In this document: piece by piece, positions 1 to 6,092 of the stretch
Position numbering within the stretch: position 1 is the stretch's first letter
How the letters are laid out: every line of letters begins with the position of its first letter
DNA from: Patescibacteria group bacterium
GTDB lineage: Bacteria; Patescibacteriota; Patescibacteriia; 2-12-FULL-60-25
Reading direction: 5' to 3'
DNA: 7,838 nt
NCBI GenBank assembly: GCA_018817245.1
Contig: JAHIUG010000111.1
Span: 1-7,838 of the forward strand
The notes under the pieces: generated by a model
Told to the model about the DNA's origin: nothing
The model's input: the letters and a program-made list of their open reading frames with translations, nothing else
Databases searched by the model: none
Translations under genes and position numbers: made by a program

Positions 1-1271
1 CATGAAACGCAAGCCTCTCCCGGAGTATCGCATTTTCGCCCCCAACACAGTCCCTCGCCAAAACCTTGAGCATAATATTCCTGATTGCATCGCGCGTCGT
101 TCTGATTCACCTCGTACTTTGCCGTGTTCACATCTGTGTAATTTGGCCGCGATCCTGCTTCTGCGAACATAATCGGTTTCTCAGATTTAACGTCTGCACA
201 ATACTCACTCGCTAAAAATTTAGTCCTGTTTATCATAAAAACTTCCAGAGCATTGAGCTTCAGGGTTGCGGGATTGATTGTTTGTAAAATCGTGACAGCT
301 CCCAGCGCAATTATTAGACCGACTGTAGCATCAATCATGATTTCTTTTGCGCGCTCGATTCCACCGGCTGCAGATCCAAAAATATATCGGAAGCCGCCCC
401 ATACGAACATAACCGCAGCCGCTGTAGCCACAATTCCCATAATGTATTTAAAAATCACGGCTACGAATTCACGAAATCCTTGTACTGTTGAGACCCCACC
501 TATGGGCATGGAAAGATTAATAATCGGCTCCGGTGCCACGCATTTACCTTGCCCTTTGGTACAACCAAGGCCTGGCCTAAAGGCGTCGGCCGAACCTCCA
601 TATTCCGGAGTCGCACATTCTTCCTGTGTAAAACACATTACCTCCTTTGCTTTAAGATCAGCGGCCGTTGGCGCTCCCGGGACAGTCGGCGTTGCAAGCG
701 TCCCAGCTCCAGCCTGACGAAAAATCTCGCCGGGAGGATCAAGCGCCTTGCAAAGAGCCTCACAGGTTGAGCGTGTTTGGCGAGGGAAGGGGAGCTTCTT
801 TTGCGTTCGATTTCCATCTACCACTTGTTCACAAACGCAGCATGAATAAAAAATCTTACTGCCATCCTCACACTCCTCTGTCTCATTTGTGCACACCTTG
901 TCACCGAATGAAATCGGTGGAGATGCGGTTTCACTAATACAACATCCCGGACCACGCGGTCCTTCAGTGCAGACAGCTCGACGAACCACCTCGTAACCCG
1001 CATCAACACATTTCGTTGCCCAATATACTTGAAATGCGCACGGCACCGGTATGGGCAAGAGCAAAGTTGGACAACCAGCGGCACTTACTTGTGCACAATT
1101 TTCCGGTGTCGCCGCAACTTCCCCAGTTGCATTAATACACAGGCCTATACGAATAGGATCTACGGTCGGCACGTTACTAAAACAACTTTCCGAAGTTTCA
1201 GCAGCAAAAACCGGCGCGGCGTAAAATCCGGCCATTGCGATACAAATGAAAAATAAAATTTTAATCTTCAT
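1..1271 (-). CDS. Cysteine-rich exported protein with VirB2/TrbC-like pilin segment (3' partial)
   Basis: Reading the minus strand from the ATG at 1271 gives an uninterrupted frame of 423 codons that leaves the window without a stop, so the C-terminus is missing. Residues 1-23 or 1-24 form a signal peptide ending VFA-A. Residues about 25-260 are a soluble region with 20 cysteines, several as CC or CxC. Two hydrophobic helices follow (about 268-291 and 311-333), separated by a short loop with the WGGFRYIFGSA and ERAKEIM pattern and ending QTINP. This resembles the TrbC/VirB2 pilin-like domain common in Patescibacteria. The part after the helices is again cysteine-rich (5 seen). A signal peptide plus a helix hairpin puts both Cys-rich parts outside the membrane. 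Its start overlaps the upstream DsbA-like stop by one base (TGATG), with AAAGAG just before, suggesting coupled translation. A role in a secretion or pilus apparatus is inferred from fold only. Confidence 0.8.
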   Translation of the reverse strand, partial: MKIKILFFICIAMAGFYAAPVFAAETSESCFSNVPTVDPIRIGLCINATGEVAATPENCAQVSAAGCPTLLLPIPVPCAFQVYWATKCVDAGYEVVRRAVCTEGPRGPGCCISETASPPISFGDKVCTNETEECEDGSKIFYSCCVCEQVVDGNRTQKKLPFPRQTRSTCEALCKALDPPGEIFRQAGAGTLATPTVPGAPTAADLKAKEVMCFTQEECATPEYGGSADAFRPGLGCTKGQGKCVAPEPIINLSMPIGGVSTVQGFREFVAVIFKYIMGIVATAAAVMFVWGGFRYIFGSAAGGIERAKEIMIDATVGLIIALGAVTILQTINPATLKLNALEVFMINRTKFLASEYCADVKSEKPIMFAEAGSRPNYTDVNTAKYEVNQNDARCNQEYYAQGFGEGLCWGRKCDTPGEACVS

Positions 1272-2017
1272 CACTCTTTGTTCATTTCATTATAGATCAG
1301 CTCAAGTGTAGCAAGATTCATTGCCCCGGGCACGCGCCTGCCGTTGATAAAAAAAGTTGGTGTGCCGCGTACACCGGCCGCCATCCCATCTTCAATGGAT
1401 TTTTGTATTGTGGATTCGTGAGCGCGCGAAGAAAAACATCTGTCATAATCCGATTGTTCCACTCCCACGGCTTGCGCAAAACTCTTGAGATCAACATCGT
1501 TCAAACTAGTTTGATACTTAAATAGCAAATCATGAAACTTCCAGTATTTCTCATCATCCCCTTGTTCAAAAACACATCTGGCAGCCAACGCCGCGTTCAT
1601 TGCATTTTCATGTATGCTCTCTAGTGGAAAATCTCTGACTATAAATGAAACATCTTCCGGATGCCTCATCATAAATGCGCGAATCTCAGAAGCTGCGCTT
1701 TTAGAAACAGGACACTCGAAATCCACAAACTCTACAATTTGAATTTTTGCATTTGCGCTTCCTAACGCCGGATCCTGACTTCCTGACAAGATGCGCGACT
1801 GATCGACATCATAAATCGGCGCTTGCAATAAAAAGCTTGTTACACTTACTTTAAGCCTGTCAGCCTCAAACGGATTGGTCTCACCTGCATTAATTTGAAA
1901 TGCATATTTACCAACCTGGACAACAAAAAGCACCAGGCCGAATACAACGAGCGCTGAAAGCAGTAAACCAAAAATTGCCCAGGGTTTTTTAATTAATTGA
2001 ATATTGAAAAAAGACAT
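1271..2017 (-). CDS. Membrane-anchored DsbA-like thioredoxin-fold protein, CPVS active site
   Basis: This 248-residue protein has one N-terminal transmembrane anchor (about residues 13-35) and an extracytoplasmic Thioredoxin_4/DsbA-type domain (about 80-245). Family marks are the VEFVDFEC strand leading to the active site at 102-105, the helical insertion with the FHDLLF motif (161-166), and the cis-proline loop GVRGTPTFFIN (P220). The active site is C-P-V-S instead of the usual C-x-x-C: residue 105 is Ser (codon TCT at 1705-1703). Two other cysteines, C148 and C194, sit where this family often carries a helical-domain pair. A CxxS protein can form mixed disulfides but cannot hold the classic redox-active disulfide, so isomerase-like, reductase-like or chaperone activity is more likely than plain oxidation (inference). 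The next gene, encoding a Cys-rich protein, overlaps its stop codon and is the obvious client. AGGA at 2024-2021 is a close-spaced ribosome binding site supporting this start. Confidence 0.9.
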   Translation of the reverse strand: MSFFNIQLIKKPWAIFGLLLSALVVFGLVLFVVQVGKYAFQINAGETNPFEADRLKVSVTSFLLQAPIYDVDQSRILSGSQDPALGSANAKIQIVEFVDFECPVSKSAASEIRAFMMRHPEDVSFIVRDFPLESIHENAMNAALAARCVFEQGDDEKYWKFHDLLFKYQTSLNDVDLKSFAQAVGVEQSDYDRCFSSRAHESTIQKSIEDGMAAGVRGTPTFFINGRRVPGAMNLATLELIYNEMNKE

Positions 2018-2025
2018 CTTTCCTA

Positions 2026-2054
2026 ATTATAAACCGAACGAAGATTAATGCCTA
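2026..2054 (-). promoter_or_regulatory. Candidate promoter for the DsbA-like gene
   Basis: On the minus strand a perfect TATAAT (2031-2026) lies 17 bases downstream of TAGGCA (2054-2049), which matches four of six bases of the -35 consensus. Transcription would begin near 2019, almost at the ATG at 2017, so the message would be nearly leaderless. The -35 overlaps the YibE/F stop codon. If real, it lets the DsbA-like and Cys-rich genes be expressed apart from the genes upstream. A TATAAT can arise by chance in AT-rich spacer DNA. Confidence 0.35.
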
Positions 2055-3161
2055 TTCTTTACTCTTAACAAAATGCACAGCTAATAAAGTTGCAATGGGC
2101 ACAGCTAAAACCAAACCGATACTTCCAGTTAAGGACCTCACTATCTCTGTTGCGATAATTTCGTTATTTATTACCTGATGAAAACTAAAAAATGGTGGCT
2201 CCTTAATACTAAACAGAATTAGAAGCGGAAGCGCAGCTCCAGCGTATGCCAAGAACAAAGTATTAACCATTGAGCTGAGATGTGAGATACCCACTCTCAT
2301 AGCTTGAGAATAAACCAATCTCTTTGGTAATTTCGGATTAGCTTCTTTCAATTCTTTCACCAATGATACCTGAGAAACAACTACGTCATCCAAAACACCT
2401 AAAGCACCAATGATAATTCCAGCCAAAAGCAAACCCTTAATATTAACGTTACCACCGGCTAATCCTACTAAATACATAGCTTCATCGCTAGCAAAGCCAG
2501 TTAATTTAGTGAGCGTCGTAAACCAAACCGAAATCACACCCGTAACAACTAATGAGATTAATACTGAAATGATGGCAATGGTGGATGATTTTTTTATGCC
2601 TTCAGTGATATATATAGAAAGCACCAAGATAAACAACGAACCAATAATACTGATAAGTAGAGGATTGCCACCATCTAAAATCTCCGGAATTATGAACTTT
2701 AAAATTATAAAAAAAGTAAGCAACAAAACCACCAAGGCTCTTAATCCTTTAAGCCGGCCTATAACAATAACAACTAATGCGAAAATTAATGCCAGCCAAT
2801 ATATTGATCCCGTGCGTTGATAACCTATTATGTAATAATTTTCTTCACCGTCCATGCCCAGGCTTGAATTAACAAGGACTTTATACCCTTCTTTGTATTC
2901 TGGGCTTGAGATTACATCATGTTGGGTACCATCAAAAATAATCTCTTTATCCTTCCATTCATCCTCCAGGCCTCGTAGCTTTATTTTTTGTTGAATTGAA
3001 ATCGAACCATCTTCTCTTGTAGTTTTTTTGCTTTCCAAAATCTCAATAACTCGTGCTTTAAAAGTTGCTTCCTCAACAACCTCTTCACCGCCTTGAGCAT
3101 TTAACGACAATGGTGAGAAAAGCAGAAATATTGCTATTGCCAGTAATATTATTTTTTTCAT
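2052..3161 (-). CDS. YibE/F family multi-pass membrane protein
   Basis: The 369-residue product starts with a signal peptide (about 1-22, ending NA-Q), then an extracytoplasmic domain of roughly 95 residues, then about seven or eight membrane helices from residue 118 to the end. The conserved family core is clear: GALGVLDDVVVSQ (252-264, with the acidic pair D258-D259), ISHLSSMVNTLFLAYAGAALPLL (around 292-314), and NEIIATEIVRSLTGSIGL near the C-terminus. The length fits full-size bacterial YibE/F proteins. The family's function is not established; the buried acidic pair and conserved polar helix residues suggest a transporter (inference). It lies 51 bases after the thioredoxin-CcdA gene and 34 bases before the DsbA-like gene, all on the same strand, so co-transcription is plausible. 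No convincing Shine-Dalgarno sequence precedes the ATG; the next base pattern upstream is AT-rich. Confidence 0.9.
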   Translation of the reverse strand: MKKIILLAIAIFLLFSPLSLNAQGGEEVVEEATFKARVIEILESKKTTREDGSISIQQKIKLRGLEDEWKDKEIIFDGTQHDVISSPEYKEGYKVLVNSSLGMDGEENYYIIGYQRTGSIYWLALIFALVVIVIGRLKGLRALVVLLLTFFIILKFIIPEILDGGNPLLISIIGSLFILVLSIYITEGIKKSSTIAIISVLISLVVTGVISVWFTTLTKLTGFASDEAMYLVGLAGGNVNIKGLLLAGIIIGALGVLDDVVVSQVSLVKELKEANPKLPKRLVYSQAMRVGISHLSSMVNTLFLAYAGAALPLLILFSIKEPPFFSFHQVINNEIIATEIVRSLTGSIGLVLAVPIATLLAVHFVKSKE

Positions 3162-3212
3162 TGATCTAAAATAAGTAAACGAATCAAACTTTTAACCTCT
3201 AACTTTTTTGAC

Positions 3213-4457
3213 TTAAAGCATGCCTAAAACCATAGCGCTAAACATACCAATGCCTAATAAAAGAATGATAGCTCCCGCAATAAGATGAAGATTTTTTAGC
3301 TTCTTTAACCTCCACTCTTCTGCTCTCTCTGTAGTTGTTATTCCATAATAAACTGCCAGAGTAATAACCAGCATTGGCAAGACAAAAATGAAATTATAGA
3401 GAACAAGATATGCAAAAGCAACATTCCTAGTAGCTACCTCAGAAAGTAATCCTAAAATTACGATATATGGTCCTGAAGTACAAGGAAGTAAAAAGAGACT
3501 AATAACAAATCCAATTAAAAAAGCGCCAGGAGCTGATGTTACGCCGTTTAACAGCATTTTAAGTTTAGGTCGCCAACTCATTGGCACCTCCATCACAAAC
3601 CATTTGCCATACCACAGATAATCCTTAAGATTAAATAAACCGATCAATATAGCCAATGTTGCCACAACTACATAAAAACTACTGGATATTCCGGATACTT
3701 GGATTGCTGAATATAAACCCACGCCCATCAACAAATACGAGATAAAAATCGAACTGGAAAAAGCAAGACCTGAAAAAAGAGCTTTGCGCCTTGAATGAGC
3801 AGCAAGAATCGTTGTGAGAAGAATAATAAGTACCGCAAAAGCACAAGGATTTATTGCATCAACAACAGCAGCAAAAATTACAGCAGGAATTGTTAATTGA
3901 TTTATAATTTTAGTTTTCCCAGGTTCTTCTGACGGACTGCTATCTCCTATGATCTGGACAATCTCTGAGGGTTGCTCTAGCTGCTCGGGGATCTGTTCTT
4001 CCACCACCTTAACTTCTTTAACTGGCGGTGATGGTAATACTTCTTTTAAAACTGGCTGTTGTTGTAGCGGAGCTAACTTTTCCATTGGTGACGTACAACC
4101 CTCTGCTATACATCTTTGTATTTCATTTTCCATTGTACCTGCTATTGCATTGCTAAACCCCACCATCACTTTGTCATCAATAAATGCTGTTGGGACTCCC
4201 TGAATCTCTCCTCCAAAAACATTCATCATCTCCTGAAAAACTTTTCTATTTTCATTATCAAAATAAACTTCATGCTCTAAAACACTAAGTTCTGTATATT
4301 TTTTTTGCATGTCAAACAAAAAAGATTGCATAGCTAAACAATGAGGGCATCCTCTACCATAAAAAAAATCAATATCAACTGGATTACTATCTTTAGCTGA
4401 AACCGAAGCTAGAGGAAAAATAATCAGTATTAACAAAAATAATAAAAAGTTTTTCAT
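3213..4457 (-). CDS. Secreted thioredoxin domain fused to CcdA/DsbD-type membrane domain
   Basis: With the start at 4457 the protein has 414 residues. Residues 1-21 are a clear signal peptide (ends SVSA-K). Residues about 25-120 form a thioredoxin/glutaredoxin-like domain with a C-P-H-C centre (C37, C40) and a VPTAFI cis-proline loop (P88); C115 and C120 form a further pair. A Pro/Glu-rich linker (about 125-180) leads to a DsbD/CcdA membrane domain (about 187-414) with the two expected conduit cysteines: INPC (C204) and LLPCTSGP (C325). In the family these carry electrons from cytoplasmic thioredoxin across the membrane; here the acceptor would be the protein's own outer CPHC domain, giving a self-contained reducing arm for secreted thiols. 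A longer reading from TTG at 4505 or ATG at 4496 would overlap the DUF134 gene and put residues before the signal peptide, so the start at 4457, 16 bases after the DUF134 stop, is preferred. Confidence 0.9.
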   Translation of the reverse strand: MKNFLLFLLILIIFPLASVSAKDSNPVDIDFFYGRGCPHCLAMQSFLFDMQKKYTELSVLEHEVYFDNENRKVFQEMMNVFGGEIQGVPTAFIDDKVMVGFSNAIAGTMENEIQRCIAEGCTSPMEKLAPLQQQPVLKEVLPSPPVKEVKVVEEQIPEQLEQPSEIVQIIGDSSPSEEPGKTKIINQLTIPAVIFAAVVDAINPCAFAVLIILLTTILAAHSRRKALFSGLAFSSSIFISYLLMGVGLYSAIQVSGISSSFYVVVATLAILIGLFNLKDYLWYGKWFVMEVPMSWRPKLKMLLNGVTSAPGAFLIGFVISLFLLPCTSGPYIVILGLLSEVATRNVAFAYLVLYNFIFVLPMLVITLAVYYGITTTERAEEWRLKKLKNLHLIAGAIILLLGIGMFSAMVLGML

Positions 4458-4473
4458 ATAGTATAAGCTCGAT

Positions 4474-4749
4474 CTATTTATTGATTTGTATTGCATTGCC
4501 CTCAACTAATGCCCGAGAAATTTTTTTATAGGCCGAGGATAAAATTCTTTGAAAAGTACTCTGCGAAGTATTCATTTGCTTTGCACATTTATTTTGATCA
4601 AACTCTTCAATATTTTTAAGACGCATAGCCTCAATTTCTTCAGAAGACAGTTCAACGACTTCAAGATTCCTCATAGGAACACCACGAGGTTTAAAATAAG
4701 TAACTGTTGGGTCAAAAAATATTCTGCGATTAAGTCTTGGTCTGGTCAT
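4474..4749 (-). CDS. DUF134 family helix-turn-helix protein
   Basis: This 91-residue protein matches the DUF134 family over its whole length: the basic N-terminus MTRPRLNRRIFFDPTVTYF, then KPRGVPMRNLEVVELSSEE (20-38), EAMRLKNIE, and a sigma-70-region-4-like helix-turn-helix at about 50-80 (NTSQSTFQRILSSAYKKI). Family members usually have 90-150 residues, so this is a short but complete copy. No function is firmly assigned to the family; the fold indicates DNA binding and a transcriptional role. DUF134 genes often lie beside DUF5320 genes and iron-sulfur or metal cofactor genes, and a DUF5320 gene is next door here. It is the only recognisable DNA-binding protein in the window and so the best candidate to act at the nearby palindromes (inference). 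One cysteine, C55, precedes the recognition helices. Confidence 0.9.
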   Translation of the reverse strand: MTRPRLNRRIFFDPTVTYFKPRGVPMRNLEVVELSSEEIEAMRLKNIEEFDQNKCAKQMNTSQSTFQRILSSAYKKISRALVEGNAIQINK

Positions 4750-4750
4750 A

Positions 4751-4787
4751 TATACTCAGTATACAAATATTAGACCCGCCCACACAA
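4751..4787 (-). promoter_or_regulatory. Perfect palindrome and candidate promoter of the DUF134 gene
   Basis: TATACTCAGTATA at 4751-4763 is a perfect 6+1+6 palindrome that ends one base before the DUF134 start codon. On the minus strand its first half, TATACT (4763-4758), also works as a -10 box; the best -35 is a weak TTGTGT (4787-4782) 18 bases upstream, in the loop of the neighbouring hairpin. The start of transcription would lie within a few bases of the ATG. A -10 inside a palindrome at the start of a regulator gene suits autorepression (inference). Confidence 0.35.
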
Positions 4788-4806
4788 GGGGCGAAGTCTA
4801 ATATTT
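4765..4806 (-). terminator. Strong hairpin between DUF5320 and DUF134 (terminator or attenuator)
   Basis: AAATATTAGAC (4765-4775) and GTCTAATATTT (4796-4806) are a perfect 11-base inverted repeat. Inside it CGCCC (4777-4781) pairs with GGGCG (4789-4793) around a 7-base loop, with a one-by-two internal mismatch, giving about 16 base pairs. It begins 8 bases after the DUF5320 stop codon. On the minus strand it is followed only by GTATAC, so the U-tract is poor and read-through into DUF134 is likely. It could act as a partial terminator or as an RNA 3' end stabiliser that sets a high DUF5320 to DUF134 ratio. The tail is slightly more T-rich on the plus strand, but no plus-strand gene precedes it. 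Confidence 0.5.
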
Positions 4807-4813
4807 ATTGTGT

Positions 4814-5032
4814 TTAATCCTCATTTTGATTTAATGGGCAAGGACCGATTCCACGACCGGTGCCTCTACCAAATCCACGACCTTGGCCCTGTCCAGGTCC
4901 ACGACGCTGATAGCGTTTAAAGAATCTATTCAATCCTTGTCTTGAAAAAGCTTGCTCATCATTACAAGAACCGCGTCCCTGACCTGTTTTAGGACCTTGG
5001 CCTCGAGGGCCAGTTCTATCTAAATTAGGCAT
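4814..5032 (-). CDS. DUF5320 family small Gly/Arg-rich protein
   Basis: The 72-residue product opens with the DUF5320 hallmark, MPNLDRTGPRGQGPKTGQGRG (compare the family pattern of P..DRTGP.G.GP.TGRG.G.C), followed by C23. A short basic helix-like stretch (about 33-44, NRFFKRYQRR) leads to a run of Gly-Arg-Gln dipeptides (45-63) and a GPCP motif (C65). The family is short and of low complexity and has no known function; it is often found beside DUF134 and iron-sulfur or NifX-type metal cofactor genes. Two cysteines, one at each end of the RG-rich core, could bind metal or form a disulfide, but nothing here proves it. It has no signal peptide and should be cytoplasmic. It is the first gene of the leftward set, with a good promoter 54 bases upstream and no Shine-Dalgarno sequence. 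Confidence 0.85.
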   Translation of the reverse strand: MPNLDRTGPRGQGPKTGQGRGSCNDEQAFSRQGLNRFFKRYQRRGPGQGQGRGFGRGTGRGIGPCPLNQNED

Positions 5033-5085
5033 AATTTTAGTAATATTAACTAACTAATTAATTGTCTCGACCTTTATCTGTTTTG

Positions 5086-5115
5086 AGTATATACCCATTA
5101 TGGACATATGTCAAA
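5086..5115 (-). promoter_or_regulatory. Promoter for the leftward set (DUF5320 onward)
   Basis: On the minus strand a perfect TTGACA (5115-5110) and TATACT (5091-5086, five of six) are separated by 18 bases. Transcription would start near 5079, giving a leader of about 47 bases before the DUF5320 ATG at 5032. The spacer is filled by an interrupted palindrome (5089-5109), a typical place for an operator. Confidence 0.55.
5089..5109. promoter_or_regulatory. Candidate shared operator (interrupted palindrome)
   Basis: The pattern ATAT-N2-CCATTATGG-N2-ATAT is symmetric about T5099, with 8 of 10 positions per arm paired. It fills the spacer of the leftward promoter and covers the -35 box of the rightward promoter (5101-5106), so a bound protein could block both. 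GACATATGTC (5103-5112), a perfect 10-base palindrome, overlaps its right side. The regulator is unknown; DUF134 or a metal sensor encoded elsewhere are options. Confidence 0.35.
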
Positions 5116-5129
5116 CAAAGCGATAGAAT
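5101..5129 (+). promoter_or_regulatory. Promoter for znuACB
   Basis: TGGACA (5101-5106, five of six) and TAGAAT (5124-5129, five of six) are separated by 17 bases. Transcription would start near 5136, leaving about 15 bases before the znuA ATG, which has no Shine-Dalgarno sequence. The -10 also forms the left arm of a 6-base inverted repeat TAGAAT/ATTCTA (5124-5129 and 5141-5146, 11-base gap) across the start site, a second possible control element. Confidence 0.5.
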
Positions 5130-5150
5130 GCTTTAATACAATTCTAAACT

Positions 5151-6092
5151 ATGAAAAAATCCTATCGCCTACCAATCGTATTTATCGGTGTTGTTATTAT
5201 TACACTTTTAATTCTTTCTTTATATTCTCCTTCAAAAAGACATGAAACTGACCAAAAATTAAAAGTCGCTACCACTATTTTTCCACTAACGGACATTGCT
5301 AAAAATATAGGTGGAGACAAAGTAGAAGTAATCAACCTTGTGCCACCTGGTGCAAGTCCACATACTTTTGAAGTCACGGCCGAACAAGCTAGAAAACTCC
5401 AGGGTACACGCACAATTTTTTCCATCGGACATGGCTTAGATGACTGGATAATCAATACTACATCTGCTCTTCCAAGAACAAACATGTTGTGCATCTCAAG
5501 CAACATAAGCTTACGTGACTTTAAAGAACATCATTCACACGATCAAGAAATCGATCCAAAGGGGAGTAATAATCATGAACATGAAGAAGTTGATCCTCAC
5601 TATTGGCTGAGTATTAGAAATGCAAAAATCATAAGTACAAATATTTCTGAAGAGTTGCAACGTCTAGATCCCGATAATAGCGATTACTACAAAATTAATT
5701 CTCAAAATTACATTAAAAAACTAGAAAGTCTCGACAGCCAAATCCAAACATTATTATCAAATATATCAAATAATGAAATCATGACGATGCATAATGCTTG
5801 GTCATATTTTGCAGCAGACTACGGACTAGAAATAGCAGCAACTTTTGAACCTTTTCCTGGACAAGAACCTACACCGAAATACTTGGTTGAATTAAGCAAG
5901 AAAGCTCAAGAGCATAATCTAAAAACATTTTTTTCTGAACCTCAGCTATCAAATCAAATATTAATTCCATTTTTAAAGGACATGGGTATGAGTCTTTCCG
6001 TTCTCGATCCGATCGGTGGCTTAGAGAAACGTGATACCTATATCAATCTCATGATGTATAATGCTGAAGTAATTTATGAGCAGCTCAAATAA
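5151..6092 (+). CDS. znuA: Zinc-type ABC transporter substrate-binding protein
   Basis: The 313-residue protein is a cluster A-I (ZnuA/TroA-type) metal-binding lipoprotein-like receptor, though no lipobox cysteine is seen: residues about 8-25 form a hydrophobic anchor or signal segment. The mature domain begins KLKVATTIFPLTDIAKNIGG. Likely metal ligands are H71 (in GASPHTFE), H150 (in DPHYWLS), and H214 (in TMHNAW), with D286 (in LDPIGG) as a possible fourth. Between the first two lies a His/acid-rich loop (126-150, seven His before DPHYW counting H150), as in zinc receptors; three His ligands plus this loop favour zinc over manganese. It delivers metal to ZnuB on the outer face of the membrane. 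The following znuC overlaps its end by 17 bases, a sign of coupled translation. Length is typical. C114 is the only cysteine. Confidence 0.92.
   Translation: MKKSYRLPIVFIGVVIITLLILSLYSPSKRHETDQKLKVATTIFPLTDIAKNIGGDKVEVINLVPPGASPHTFEVTAEQARKLQGTRTIFSIGHGLDDWIINTTSALPRTNMLCISSNISLRDFKEHHSHDQEIDPKGSNNHEHEEVDPHYWLSIRNAKIISTNISEELQRLDPDNSDYYKINSQNYIKKLESLDSQIQTLLSNISNNEIMTMHNAWSYFAADYGLEIAATFEPFPGQEPTPKYLVELSKKAQEHNLKTFFSEPQLSNQILIPFLKDMGMSLSVLDPIGGLEKRDTYINLMMYNAEVIYEQLK

Noticed and set aside
253..717. A 154-codon plus-strand open frame
   Set aside because: It is antisense to the Cys-rich gene in its more G+C-rich part, has no recognisable domain, and its composition follows the opposite strand's codons.
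818..1084. An 88-codon minus-strand open frame
   Set aside because: It lies out of frame inside the longer Cys-rich gene, which has a signal peptide, a pilin-like segment and an unbroken frame from 1271 to the window edge.
2410..2820. A 136-codon plus-strand open frame
   Set aside because: It is antisense to the conserved membrane core of the YibE/F gene and resembles no family.
4458..4505. Longer N-terminus for the thioredoxin-CcdA protein from TTG 4505 or ATG 4496
   Set aside because: It would overlap the DUF134 gene and place 13-16 polar residues before an otherwise standard signal peptide.
5051..5064. AT-rich repeats TAACTAACTAATTAATT as an iteron or operator
   Set aside because: Short, low-complexity and expected by chance in this AT-rich leader.
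5162..5506. A 114-codon minus-strand open frame
   Set aside because: It is antisense to the first third of znuA, whose metal-ligand motifs fix the true frame.
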